Below are positions 1 through 8,296 of a stretch of DNA of 41,147 nucleotides, in pieces. This DNA is from an uncultured bacterium (GTDB lineage: Bacteria > Patescibacteriota > Minisyncoccia > Phycocordibacterales > GWA1-40-21). A model generated the notes under the pieces. That model ran no database searches. It was given only the letters and a program-made list of their open reading frames with translations, and had not been told where the DNA came from. The position numbers and the translations under genes were made by a program. The stretch is taken from contig CAIJUJ010000005.1 in NCBI GenBank assembly GCA_903823865.1, positions 1 through 41,147 of the forward strand. The letters are read 5' to 3'. Every line of letters starts with the position of its first letter. The first letter of the stretch is position 1.

Positions 1-51
1 AGAGTAATAAATAGTATAATACGAGTATATTACTAACTAATAATCAAATAA

Positions 52-681
52 ATGAAAAAATATTTACTTCCATCAATAATGCTCACTTCACTCCTATTCT
101 CTGGGATAGCTTTCGCGGAAGTTTCTTCATCAACAAAAAATAAAATTAGTGAAACCAGACAGAAAATAGAAGATATTAAACAAAAAGCTCAGGAAGATAT
201 AAATAAAATTAAAAGTGAATTAAAAAACGCAATAGAAATTAAAATTGGTAAAAAATTGGATGAACAAAAAATTAAAATTGCAGACCAATTTGAAAAAACG
301 ATGCAAACTTTAAATGATTTGGTTGTGAGAATCGAATCAAGAATCGCTAAGATGGACGCAAGTAGCGTTGATACATCAATACCGAAAGCACTTTTAGTAG
401 CTGCAAAAACAAATATTTCACTTGCTGCGACAGAACTTACAAATTTAGAAAATCTTTTAGCTCAAAACATACCAGCAGTTTCAACAAGTACAGTAAAAAA
501 TACTGAAAGAAAACTTGTTTTAAAAAAGATAAATTTACAGAGCGAAAAAACAAAAACGGCAATAAAAACTGCACGTTCATCAATAATTAAAGTGGTCGAA
601 TCATTAAAGGTTGGGCAAGATAAAGAAAAAAATTCTACGCCAACAAAACAGACTGAATCTACCAGTACAAATAATCAATAA
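52..681 (+). CDS. Secreted coiled-coil hypothetical protein
   Basis: 209 aa ORF with N-terminal signal peptide (MKKYLLPSIMLTSLLFSGIAFAE) and Lys/Glu-rich helical body. Confidence 0.7.
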   Translation: MKKYLLPSIMLTSLLFSGIAFAEVSSSTKNKISETRQKIEDIKQKAQEDINKIKSELKNAIEIKIGKKLDEQKIKIADQFEKTMQTLNDLVVRIESRIAKMDASSVDTSIPKALLVAAKTNISLAATELTNLENLLAQNIPAVSTSTVKNTERKLVLKKINLQSEKTKTAIKTARSSIIKVVESLKVGQDKEKNSTPTKQTESTSTNNQ

Positions 682-687
682 ATAAAA

Positions 688-933
688 ATGGAAGAAAATA
701 AAAAAGTTACAGATTTGGGAGCTATCATCGGCATTATGATTGTAATTATAATACTATTGGTTGGTGCCTTTTACTTTGCTAGACAGAGAATACAAAAAAG
801 TAACGAGTTTAAAGCAGCAATACAAAAAGAAATGGCAGCAACTTCAACGCCTTCAGATACGATTTCTGATATTGAAAAAGATGCAAATGCTGTAAATGTT
901 AATGATTTGGGGGTTGGGATAGAAAGCCTTTAA
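688..933 (+). CDS. Small single-TM hypothetical protein
   Basis: 81 aa ORF 6 nt after the previous gene; TM segment IIGIMIVIIILLVGAFYFA. Confidence 0.65.
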   Translation: MEENKKVTDLGAIIGIMIVIIILLVGAFYFARQRIQKSNEFKAAIQKEMAATSTPSDTISDIEKDANAVNVNDLGVGIESL

Positions 934-974
934 ACCAGTTGAAAGTTTCAAGTTAGAAGTTTTAAAGTAAATGC

Positions 975-1017
975 AATACAAAATGGAGATTCGCTTCGCG
1001 AATCCCCATTTTGTATT
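975..1017. terminator. Strong hairpin, 20-nt arms with one mismatch and TTC loop
   Basis: AATACAAAATGGAGATTCGC-TTC-GCGAATCCCCATTTTGTATT. Confidence 0.6.
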
Positions 1018-1136
1018 TAACTTGTTAACTTGAAACTTTCTACTTTTAAACTTCATCTTTTTTGCATTTTTCTCCTTTTTCAGATAGACTCATTTTATAA
1101 TATTAAGTTTAGGAGAAAAATTAACAAATAAAAAAG

Positions 1137-2192
1137 ATGACTAAAATATATAAAATAAAAGACACAAAAAAGTTGCCAGATTGCGTTGTAGAGATAACAG
1201 CGGAAATTACAACTGAAGCATTAGAAGATTACAAAATAAAAGCCTTTAAAAAAATTAAAGAAATTGCAGAACTTCCTGGTTTTAGAAAAGGTCATGTACC
1301 AGATGCAAAAATTAAAGAAAAATTTGGAGAAATGGGGATACTTGAAGATGCAGGTGAAATGGCTATTAATGATTGTGCAATCGAAATATTAGTTGAATCA
1401 AAAATAAACTTTTTGGGCAGACCAGAAATCGCTTTGAGTAAAATAGCTATTGGCTCCCCTATTGAATTTAAGATAAAGGCTACTGTTATGCCAGAAGTTA
1501 AGCTTCCTGATTACAAAAAAATTGCAAAAAGAGAAAATAAAATTGAAGAAAAAGTTGAGGAGGTCACAGAAAAACAAATAGATGAAACGATTGAACAAAT
1601 CCGAAAGATGTACGCCCAGCAAAATCACACTCATGCAACTGGCGAAAAACATGTGGAGGGAGAAGAAATAAAACTTCCAGAACTAAATGATGAATTTGTT
1701 AAAAAACTTGGTGATTTTAAAGATGTCACAGATTTTAGAACAAAACTCAAAGTAAACATCGCCAAAGAAAAAGAAGTCCACGCCGAAAATAAAAAAAGAA
1801 CAAGATTGATAGAAAAACTCGCGGACGAAACAAAAATAGAAATGCCAAAAATGGTAGTCCAAAGTGAGCTCGATAAAATGGAAGGACAATTTAAGGCTGA
1901 TATTGCACAAATGGGGCTTCAACCAGAGGTATATTTGAAACACATCAAAAAAACTTGGGAAGATTTGAGAAAAGAATGGTATCCAGATGCAGAGAAAAGG
2001 GCAAAGACACAGCTGGTATTACAAAAAATATCTTTGGAAGAAAAAATTGAACCAAACAAAGAACAGGTTGAAAAAGAAATTAAAAATTTGATAGAGCAAT
2101 ACAAAGGTGCCGACCCAGAAAGAGTAAAGGCCTATGTCGAAATGGTGCTTATAAACGATGCAGTGATTAAGTTTTTAGAGAATATTAAATAA
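1137..2192 (+). CDS. tig: Trigger factor (ribosome-associated chaperone), apparently lacking the PPIase domain
   Basis: N-terminal signature LPGFRKGHVP and C-terminal chaperone region (ELNDEFVKKLGDFKDVTDFRTKLK); 351 aa. Confidence 0.88.
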   Translation: MTKIYKIKDTKKLPDCVVEITAEITTEALEDYKIKAFKKIKEIAELPGFRKGHVPDAKIKEKFGEMGILEDAGEMAINDCAIEILVESKINFLGRPEIALSKIAIGSPIEFKIKATVMPEVKLPDYKKIAKRENKIEEKVEEVTEKQIDETIEQIRKMYAQQNHTHATGEKHVEGEEIKLPELNDEFVKKLGDFKDVTDFRTKLKVNIAKEKEVHAENKKRTRLIEKLADETKIEMPKMVVQSELDKMEGQFKADIAQMGLQPEVYLKHIKKTWEDLRKEWYPDAEKRAKTQLVLQKISLEEKIEPNKEQVEKEIKNLIEQYKGADPERVKAYVEMVLINDAVIKFLENIK

Positions 2193-2204
2193 TTTAAAAT
2201 ACTT

Positions 2205-3293
2205 ATGGAAAATCCTATTGAAAATAATCAAGCAGAATTTGACATAAGTAAAATACTTAAAAGAAAAGTACCTGAAATAGTTATACATGGCGAAGACCTA
2301 AATCAAAAAGAATTAAAAGTACTTGAAAACAGTAAAAGGCTAAATTGTAAAGATGAGTTGCTAAGTTCTACTAACAAAGAGAAAAAAGAGGAAATAAAGT
2401 TAAAAACAGACCTTGATGGAAGGGCAGCTATCTTTCTTCTAGAAGAAGCGGGTCTAAATTATGATAAATTAACTTTTGTAAAAAAGGGTGATTGGATTCC
2501 TAGATCAATAAACATTGACACGGGTGAAAGACAGGGTTTTTCAATAGAAAAAGATGGAACGGTATTTTTTGACCATCATGGTAGCGAAAAATTTGAGAAA
2601 GATGCAAGTACTTCAGCTACAAAGATTGTTTATGAAGTATTGGTCCAAAATAATATGCTAAAAAGAAGTGAGTGGTTAGATAATTTGGTAAATTACGTTA
2701 CCGGTATTGATAACGCAAATTATCCACTTGATAAAAAATTCTTTATTAATGATTGGTCAAAATCATTTTATGGTTTACAAAAAGTGATACCTTTTGAAAC
2801 GATATTTGAATATTTTAGAATGGGTAAAACCGCTGGGCACCCATTTACTGAACAAGAAATTGATACACTAGAATTTAAAGGTAGAAAAGGTGGAAAAGTG
2901 TTATTAAAGGATACATGTAAACATCAAAAAGAATTGGTTGATTTAAATATAAAAAATATTTCAGCTGCTGAAAGTATTATGAGAAGAAGTAAAATTAAAA
3001 CTGAAACTCCTTTATTAAAAAGAGTAATAGTAAATAATGTAATCAATAAAAATGAAATTGAATTGGGCTTTACCGCTATTAGAGCACTTGGTTATGATAG
3101 TTATATTATATTAAATGAAAATAATGGAGGTTTTTTTATTTCATCAACACAACCACTTAAAAATATTTATGAGAAAGTGAAAGAAAAATACCCAAACGCG
3201 AAGTTGATAAGAGGTACGATGATTTTACAAGATCAAAATAATAAAAAAATCAACCAGATGGATTTGTTGAAAACACTAGACCTTCTTAAATAA
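2205..3293 (+). CDS. DHH-phosphoesterase-like protein (tentative)
   Basis: Motif-like strings TDLDGRAAIFLL and FFDHHGSE in a 362 aa ORF. Confidence 0.4.
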   Translation: MENPIENNQAEFDISKILKRKVPEIVIHGEDLNQKELKVLENSKRLNCKDELLSSTNKEKKEEIKLKTDLDGRAAIFLLEEAGLNYDKLTFVKKGDWIPRSINIDTGERQGFSIEKDGTVFFDHHGSEKFEKDASTSATKIVYEVLVQNNMLKRSEWLDNLVNYVTGIDNANYPLDKKFFINDWSKSFYGLQKVIPFETIFEYFRMGKTAGHPFTEQEIDTLEFKGRKGGKVLLKDTCKHQKELVDLNIKNISAAESIMRRSKIKTETPLLKRVIVNNVINKNEIELGFTAIRALGYDSYIILNENNGGFFISSTQPLKNIYEKVKEKYPNAKLIRGTMILQDQNNKKINQMDLLKTLDLLK

Positions 3294-3332
3294 ACAAAAA
3301 GCAGTTCGGCTTCACCGAACTGCTTTTTGTTT
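3292..3332. terminator. Bidirectional intrinsic terminator between convergent genes
   Basis: AAACAAAAAGCAGTTCGG-cttca-CCGAACTGCTTTTTGTTT. Confidence 0.85.
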
Positions 3333-3340
3333 ATTTAATT

Positions 3341-5752
3341 TTATAATTTAGACATCTCTTTCCAATCTTCTCCCATAGAAGCATCTGCTTTCATCACAAT
3401 TCCTTTCGTATCTTTTGTTGGCACCAAACTTTCCATAATATTTCTGATTTTTTGGGCCATTTCTTCTACACTTTTTTCTTCTACCTCAAATACAAGTTCA
3501 TCATGCACTTGAAGAATTAGTTTCACTTTCCCTTCAAGTTTTTCTGCGGTTAAAAATTCATCAATTTTTACCATTGCAAGTTTAATAAGATCTGCCCCCG
3601 TTCCTTGTATTGGTGCATTTATTGCCATTCTCTCTGCCATTGCACGAATAAATGGAATTTTACTTCGCATTCCTTCAAAATATCTTCTCCTGCCAAAAAA
3701 AGTTTCTGTGTAGCCGAGTTTTTCAGTTTCTACTTTTACATTTCTCAAATATTGAGCTAAACCACTAAATTTATTAAAATATTCGTCTAAATATGTCTGT
3801 GCTTCTTCACGGGTTGAGCCAAGTTGTACCTTAAGAGAGTTCACACCCATTCCATACATAATTCCAAAATTAATTACTTTCGCTTTTCTTCTCATTTCTT
3901 TATCAACTTTTTCTTTTGAAACTCCAAAAACTTCAGAGGCAACGGCAGTGTGCACATCTTCTCCTTTTTTAAAAATATCTATAAGTTTTTTATCATTCGC
4001 AAGAAACGCAGCAATACGAATTTCGATTTGTGAATAATCAAAAGCTAAAAGCTTGCAGTTTTTTTCTGTAATAAAAGATTTTCTAATATTTCTACCGAGT
4101 TCACTTGAATTTGGAATATTTTGTAAATTTGGATCTGAAGATGCAAGCCTTCCTGTAGTAGTCCCCGCCTGTAAAAACTTTGCATGAAGCCTGTCATTTT
4201 CATCAAGCAAATTTGGGATAACATCAATGTAAGTTGAGAGAAGTTTTTGCAATTCTCTATATTCAAAAACAAAAGGAATAATTGGGTGCATATCGCGCAT
4301 TTTTTCAAGTTCAGATTCTTTTGTTGATAATGCACCAGAGCCAGTTTTTTTCTGATTTTTTGGTTTTAATCCTAACTTTACAAAAAGTATTTCTCCGAGC
4401 TGTTTTGGTGAATTAATATTAAATTCTCCACCCGCCAATTCCCAAATTTTCTTTTCTAAAAGTGAAAGTTTTGTGTGATAAGTTTTTGACAAAACACCGA
4501 GCTCTTTTTTATCAATTTTTACTCCGATTTTTTCCATCTTTTCAATTATCGGAATAAGTGGTTTTTCTATTGTCTCCCAAACTTTTAATAGTTCCCTTTT
4601 CTTCAATTCATCCATCAAAATTTTCTCTGCATCGCCCAAGTCTTTAACCTTTGCAAAATTATAAATATCTTCAAGCGTTGGATTCGTTAGACTTGAATTT
4701 ATAAGCCAGAGAATTACAGAAAGTTCTTTTACTTTTTTCATATCAATATCAGGACCAAATAATCCAGTATTTATTGTTTGATTACTTGATTCTTTTTTTT
4801 CTACATCGGCTTTCTGAATTTCAACTTTGGACTTTCCATTTATTATATCTTTCAATCTTCCTCCCAAAGTTCTAAATTCTAAATCACTCCATACAGAAAT
4901 AACTTTTTCTACATCCATGCTTTCTTTCCAGGGTTTTTCTGGGATAGCAAAATCGATTGGTGCATCAAGCCGAATAGTTCCGAGCATTTTTGAAAATTTT
5001 GCTTCTTCCTCACCTTCAGCAAGTAGACCAATTATTCTCTCTTTTATTCCGGCTTCTTCAAATTGTTTTTTATTTTTCTTTAATTTTTTATAAATTTCTT
5101 CAATCGAACCAAATTTTTGTATCAAATTGCTTGCAGTCACTTCACCAATACCTTTTATACCAATAATATTATCTGATGGATCACCACGAAGCCCTTTATA
5201 GTCAGGCAAAAGCTTTGGCCCAAAACCATATCTTTCTATTACAGCTTTTTCATTATAAATAATTGTGTCTTTAATTCCCTTTTTCAAAGTATAAACCCTC
5301 ACCTTATCTCCATCCACAAGTTGTAGTGTGTCCATATCCCCAGAAGCAATCACAATATTTAAATCTTTATTTTTTTTATTTTTTGCAACAATTGTTCCTA
5401 TCATATCGTCAGCCTCAAAACCCTCTTTTGAATAAACAGGAATATTAAATGCATGAAAAATATCGTAGGACTTTTTTAACTGAGATATGAGCTCGTCGTC
5501 TGCTTTTGCTCTGCCAGCTTTATAATCTTTGTATGCCTCGTGACGATAGGTTGGCTTTGGCAAATCATAACAAGCAGCAATATAATCCGGTTTCAAATCA
5601 GAAATAATTTTCAAAAGCATCGTCGAAAGCCCAAAAAGTGCCCCTGTTGGCTCACCCTTACTTGTAGCAAATTCGGGAAGTGCATGATATGCACGATGAA
5701 TAATCGCGTGAACATCCAAGAGAACTAATGTTTTTTGATTATTTTTTTTCAT
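3341..5752 (-). CDS. polA: DNA polymerase I (5' nuclease plus polymerase; reduced middle domain)
   Basis: 803 aa; N-terminal 5' nuclease motifs (GDPSDNIIGIKGIGEVTA), polymerase motifs (DYSQIEIRIAA, RRKAKVINFGIMYGMG, QVHDELVFEV). Confidence 0.97.
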   Translation of the reverse strand: MKKNNQKTLVLLDVHAIIHRAYHALPEFATSKGEPTGALFGLSTMLLKIISDLKPDYIAACYDLPKPTYRHEAYKDYKAGRAKADDELISQLKKSYDIFHAFNIPVYSKEGFEADDMIGTIVAKNKKNKDLNIVIASGDMDTLQLVDGDKVRVYTLKKGIKDTIIYNEKAVIERYGFGPKLLPDYKGLRGDPSDNIIGIKGIGEVTASNLIQKFGSIEEIYKKLKKNKKQFEEAGIKERIIGLLAEGEEEAKFSKMLGTIRLDAPIDFAIPEKPWKESMDVEKVISVWSDLEFRTLGGRLKDIINGKSKVEIQKADVEKKESSNQTINTGLFGPDIDMKKVKELSVILWLINSSLTNPTLEDIYNFAKVKDLGDAEKILMDELKKRELLKVWETIEKPLIPIIEKMEKIGVKIDKKELGVLSKTYHTKLSLLEKKIWELAGGEFNINSPKQLGEILFVKLGLKPKNQKKTGSGALSTKESELEKMRDMHPIIPFVFEYRELQKLLSTYIDVIPNLLDENDRLHAKFLQAGTTTGRLASSDPNLQNIPNSSELGRNIRKSFITEKNCKLLAFDYSQIEIRIAAFLANDKKLIDIFKKGEDVHTAVASEVFGVSKEKVDKEMRRKAKVINFGIMYGMGVNSLKVQLGSTREEAQTYLDEYFNKFSGLAQYLRNVKVETEKLGYTETFFGRRRYFEGMRSKIPFIRAMAERMAINAPIQGTGADLIKLAMVKIDEFLTAEKLEGKVKLILQVHDELVFEVEEKSVEEMAQKIRNIMESLVPTKDTKGIVMKADASMGEDWKEMSKL

Positions 5753-6187
5753 TTATATTTCAATTTCTCTTTCATTTTCACTCAAAAACTTAAAAAATAT
5801 TTTTGCATGATTTTTTGGTAATACTTCAAGCACTCTTTCTGGCCATTCTATAAAAATAATATTTTTTGAATCTCCCAAAGTTCTTTCCCAATCAAGTGCA
5901 GAAAGTTCTTTTGCTGAATCTAGTCTATATGCATCTATGTGAATAAGTTTTTTAAATTTTTTGTCGTTTATTGTGTAAATTTTTTCTATAACAAAAGTTG
6001 GACTCGTAACATCTTCTTTAATATTAAAAATTTTTGCTATTGCTTGTGTAAAAGTAGTTTTTCCAGAACCCAAATCACCATAAAGCCCGACAACAAGCGC
6101 TTCACTCTGAGTTTGGTTTGATAATTTTTTTATAAAATCTTCTGCAACTTTTTTTGTGTCAGATAAGCTTTTGCTGATAATTTTCAT
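5753..6187 (-). CDS. tsaE: tRNA threonylcarbamoyladenosine biosynthesis ATPase TsaE
   Basis: GDLGSGKTTFTQAIA P-loop, SPTFVIEKIY, IHIDAYRL, FIEWPERV. Confidence 0.93.
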   Translation of the reverse strand: MKIISKSLSDTKKVAEDFIKKLSNQTQSEALVVGLYGDLGSGKTTFTQAIAKIFNIKEDVTSPTFVIEKIYTINDKKFKKLIHIDAYRLDSAKELSALDWERTLGDSKNIIFIEWPERVLEVLPKNHAKIFFKFLSENEREIEI

Positions 6188-6216
6188 AGTTTAATTTTAG
6201 CACAAATATATAGAAA

Positions 6217-6261
6217 AATAACCGAACTTTTTTGTGATAACTAACAAAAAGTCCGGTTATT
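6217..6261. terminator. Intrinsic terminator-like hairpin
   Basis: AATAACCGAACTTTTTTGT ... ACAAAAAGTCCGGTTATT. Confidence 0.6.
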
Positions 6262-6280
6262 GTATTTTGAATAAAAAAAT

Positions 6281-6314
6281 AAACCCGCGCAACTGTTTCC
6301 AATCGCACGGGTTT
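6281..6314 (-). terminator. Intrinsic terminator-like hairpin downstream of the 6326-6841 gene
   Basis: AAACCCG ... CGGGTTT stem; A-run on the + side reads as a U-run on the minus transcript. Confidence 0.5.
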
Positions 6315-6325
6315 CTCATCCTTTC

Positions 6326-6841
6326 CTATTGCTGGGACCTACCGTCCCAACTTTGCTCCGTCGGGATTTTCTTAAAAAAATAATAATTATGGTAAATCCC
6401 TTCTCGCCCATCTTCTTCAGTGTAAACCTTCAAAAAATCATATTTGAAATCTAGTGGTTCCTTCAACCCATATCTGTCTCCAGGTTTTATTTCTGCTACC
6501 CAGCGCCTTTCTTCCCCAAAATACTGCCATAATCTGATAGACTTTGTACCTTTCTCGTTGTCTATCCAAGCGAAATGGCATGTTGCTTGGGTGGTGGAGG
6601 TCGCGGTATCAGTGATAGCCGCTGTTTTAGTATCTTTTTTCTCCTCGCACTTGGAAGGCGGTGCCGGCTTTTTTGTTTCAGCTACCGTAGTCACCGTTGT
6701 GGGCTTGTGGTGGTAGTACATGTAACCACCGACAATAGCTTGTCCAAACGACAGCGCCATATATCCTGCCACAAAAATAACTACTGCCCAGCCGATATAC
6801 GGTACCACATACTTTCCCAAAAAACTCTTTACCTTTTTCAT
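6326..6841 (-). CDS. Single-TM hypothetical membrane protein with extracytoplasmic domain
   Basis: 171 aa; TM VVPYIGWAVVIFVAGYMALSFGQA, Thr/Pro linker, aromatic-rich C-terminal domain; consensus SD GGAGGG before ATG. Confidence 0.75.
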   Translation of the reverse strand: MKKVKSFLGKYVVPYIGWAVVIFVAGYMALSFGQAIVGGYMYYHHKPTTVTTVAETKKPAPPSKCEEKKDTKTAAITDTATSTTQATCHFAWIDNEKGTKSIRLWQYFGEERRWVAEIKPGDRYGLKEPLDFKYDFLKVYTEEDGREGIYHNYYFFKKIPTEQSWDGRSQQ

Positions 6842-6924
6842 AATCCCTCCGGATTTCGTGAATTTTTTATATCTGATTCTTATTAAAGTTCTCGTGACAT
6901 GATGTCACTTTATTTTTTGAAAAT

Positions 6925-6980
6925 AGATAACCTACCTCAACCATCTTGTATAAAAACAAGATTCCTAAGATAGATTATCT
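6925..6980 (-). ncRNA. Candidate structured 5' leader hairpin upstream of the 6326-6841 gene
   Basis: Minus-strand AGATAATCTATCTTA-GGA-ATCTTGT-TTTTAT-ACAAGAT-GGT-TGAGGTAGGTTATCT: 15 bp (3 G-U) + 3x3 internal loop + 7 bp. Confidence 0.5.
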
Positions 6981-6999
6981 AGAATCAAATTCTGCTAAT

Positions 7000-7028
7000 A
7001 GTATACACTAAACAAACTTTTTTGTCAA
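7000..7028 (-). promoter_or_regulatory. Sigma70-type promoter TTGACA-N17-TATACT
   Basis: Minus strand TTGACA (7023-7028), 17-nt spacer, TATACT (7000-7005). Confidence 0.75.
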
Positions 7029-7065
7029 TAGAAAAACAGGCCTTGTTTTAGCCTATTTTTCTATT
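7027..7065 (-). terminator. Intrinsic terminator-like hairpin downstream of the 7077-8129 gene
   Basis: AATAGAAAAACAGGC ... GCCTATTTTTCTATT. Confidence 0.6.
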
Positions 7066-7076
7066 ATTTTTATAAT

Positions 7077-8129
7077 TTAATAAATATCTCCTTCCCCAAT
7101 TGCTTTCCATTCCCCTGTAGCAATACTTCTTATATATTCAGAAGCATTTATCTTTCCAAGTCTTACTAGTTTTACAATTTTTGCAGATGCATCAGAAGAA
7201 AGAATTATTTTATTATTTCTTGCATACTCTTCTATTTTATTTATGTCTGAATTATCATCTGCAATCTGACACATGAAACTTGAAGTCATGGAATCATTTT
7301 TTTCATTTTCCAAATCAACCGTGTTTACGTTTGCAGTAGATAAAATATTTTGCGAATCAATTTTTCTTTTCAAAAATATATAAGCCAATGTTCCGCTCCA
7401 AAGGGTTAGTGCTAAAATAAAAATTATCATTGGGAGTGAGTCTGCCAACCCTGTATACGGAACGTCACTTAAATACACAGAATCTAAAGTTGGAGATGTT
7501 TTTGTGTCAGTGTAAGACAATACTTGATTTTGTATTGGGGTTGGTGTTGTGTAGTAAGTTGGTTGATAATAATATGTTGGATATACCATTGCATAACCAT
7601 TACTATTTGTAGATTGTATTTGTCCAGAATAGTTAACTGGGTAATCAATGTAAGAGGCTCCTCCATAGGTTTGATTAGTTCCACCATTTACATAAGTAAT
7701 TGGATAATCAACATATGTAATACCAGTTGGGGTTTGAACCGATGATTGACCAGCGTAAAAAATTTGTGAACCATTATAAAGAACTCCTGGTTGGGTTTGA
7801 TAAACTTGAGAGTATCCATTGCCACCAATTGTTTGAGAAATTGATCCGCCACCTGCAATGGTTTGGGAAACTGAGCCACCACCTGCTATGGTTTGAGAGA
7901 CTGATCCTCCGCCCAATGTGCTTTGAGAAATTGACCCACCACCTGCAATGGTTTGGGAAACTGAGCCACCGCCATCGGTAGTTTGGTCAGTAGAGCCTCC
8001 CCCTGTAAAAAGAAAATCGTCCGCAAAAACAGTTAGTGGTAAAATAACAAAAACCACCATTATTAAAATAATTTTTGTTATATAAAAGTATATATTTGTA
8101 TTTATTATTTTTTTCATAAAATTTTCCAA
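7077..8129 (-). CDS. Repeat-containing surface/membrane hypothetical protein
   Basis: 350 aa; N-terminal signal, six decapeptide repeats (GGGSVSQTIA-type), Y/T/Q/P-rich segment, internal TM, cytoplasmic tail. Confidence 0.75.
   Translation of the reverse strand: MENFMKKIINTNIYFYITKIILIMVVFVILPLTVFADDFLFTGGGSTDQTTDGGGSVSQTIAGGGSISQSTLGGGSVSQTIAGGGSVSQTIAGGGSISQTIGGNGYSQVYQTQPGVLYNGSQIFYAGQSSVQTPTGITYVDYPITYVNGGTNQTYGGASYIDYPVNYSGQIQSTNSNGYAMVYPTYYYQPTYYTTPTPIQNQVLSYTDTKTSPTLDSVYLSDVPYTGLADSLPMIIFILALTLWSGTLAYIFLKRKIDSQNILSTANVNTVDLENEKNDSMTSSFMCQIADDNSDINKIEEYARNNKIILSSDASAKIVKLVRLGKINASEYIRSIATGEWKAIGEGDIY
7824..8003 (-). repeat. Six tandem 30-nt (10-aa) coding repeats, GGG-S-x-x-Q-x-x-x
   Basis: GGGSTDQTTD GGGSVSQTIA GGGSISQSTL GGGSVSQTIA GGGSVSQTIA GGGSISQTIG. 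Confidence 0.85.
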
Positions 8130-8296
8130 TAAAAACCTTGAAATCCATGTGATATGGACTCTGAATCAAACTTATAAAGCTACCTTACATTATATAGTAA
8201 AGATGATATAAAGTCAAGACTATAATAAATATCAAATTTATTAGTTATTTTGGCAAATTTTGTATGTTTTTTGCCTATTTATGATATTATATAATA

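Noticed and set aside
853-1056. Minus-strand 67 aa ORF
   Set aside because: Lies across the inverted-repeat/terminator structure and the end of the 688-933 gene; no protein-like features.
7824-8003. Regular 30-nt repeats as a CRISPR array
   Set aside because: Repeats are directly contiguous with no spacers, in frame, and encode GGGSxSQ decapeptides.
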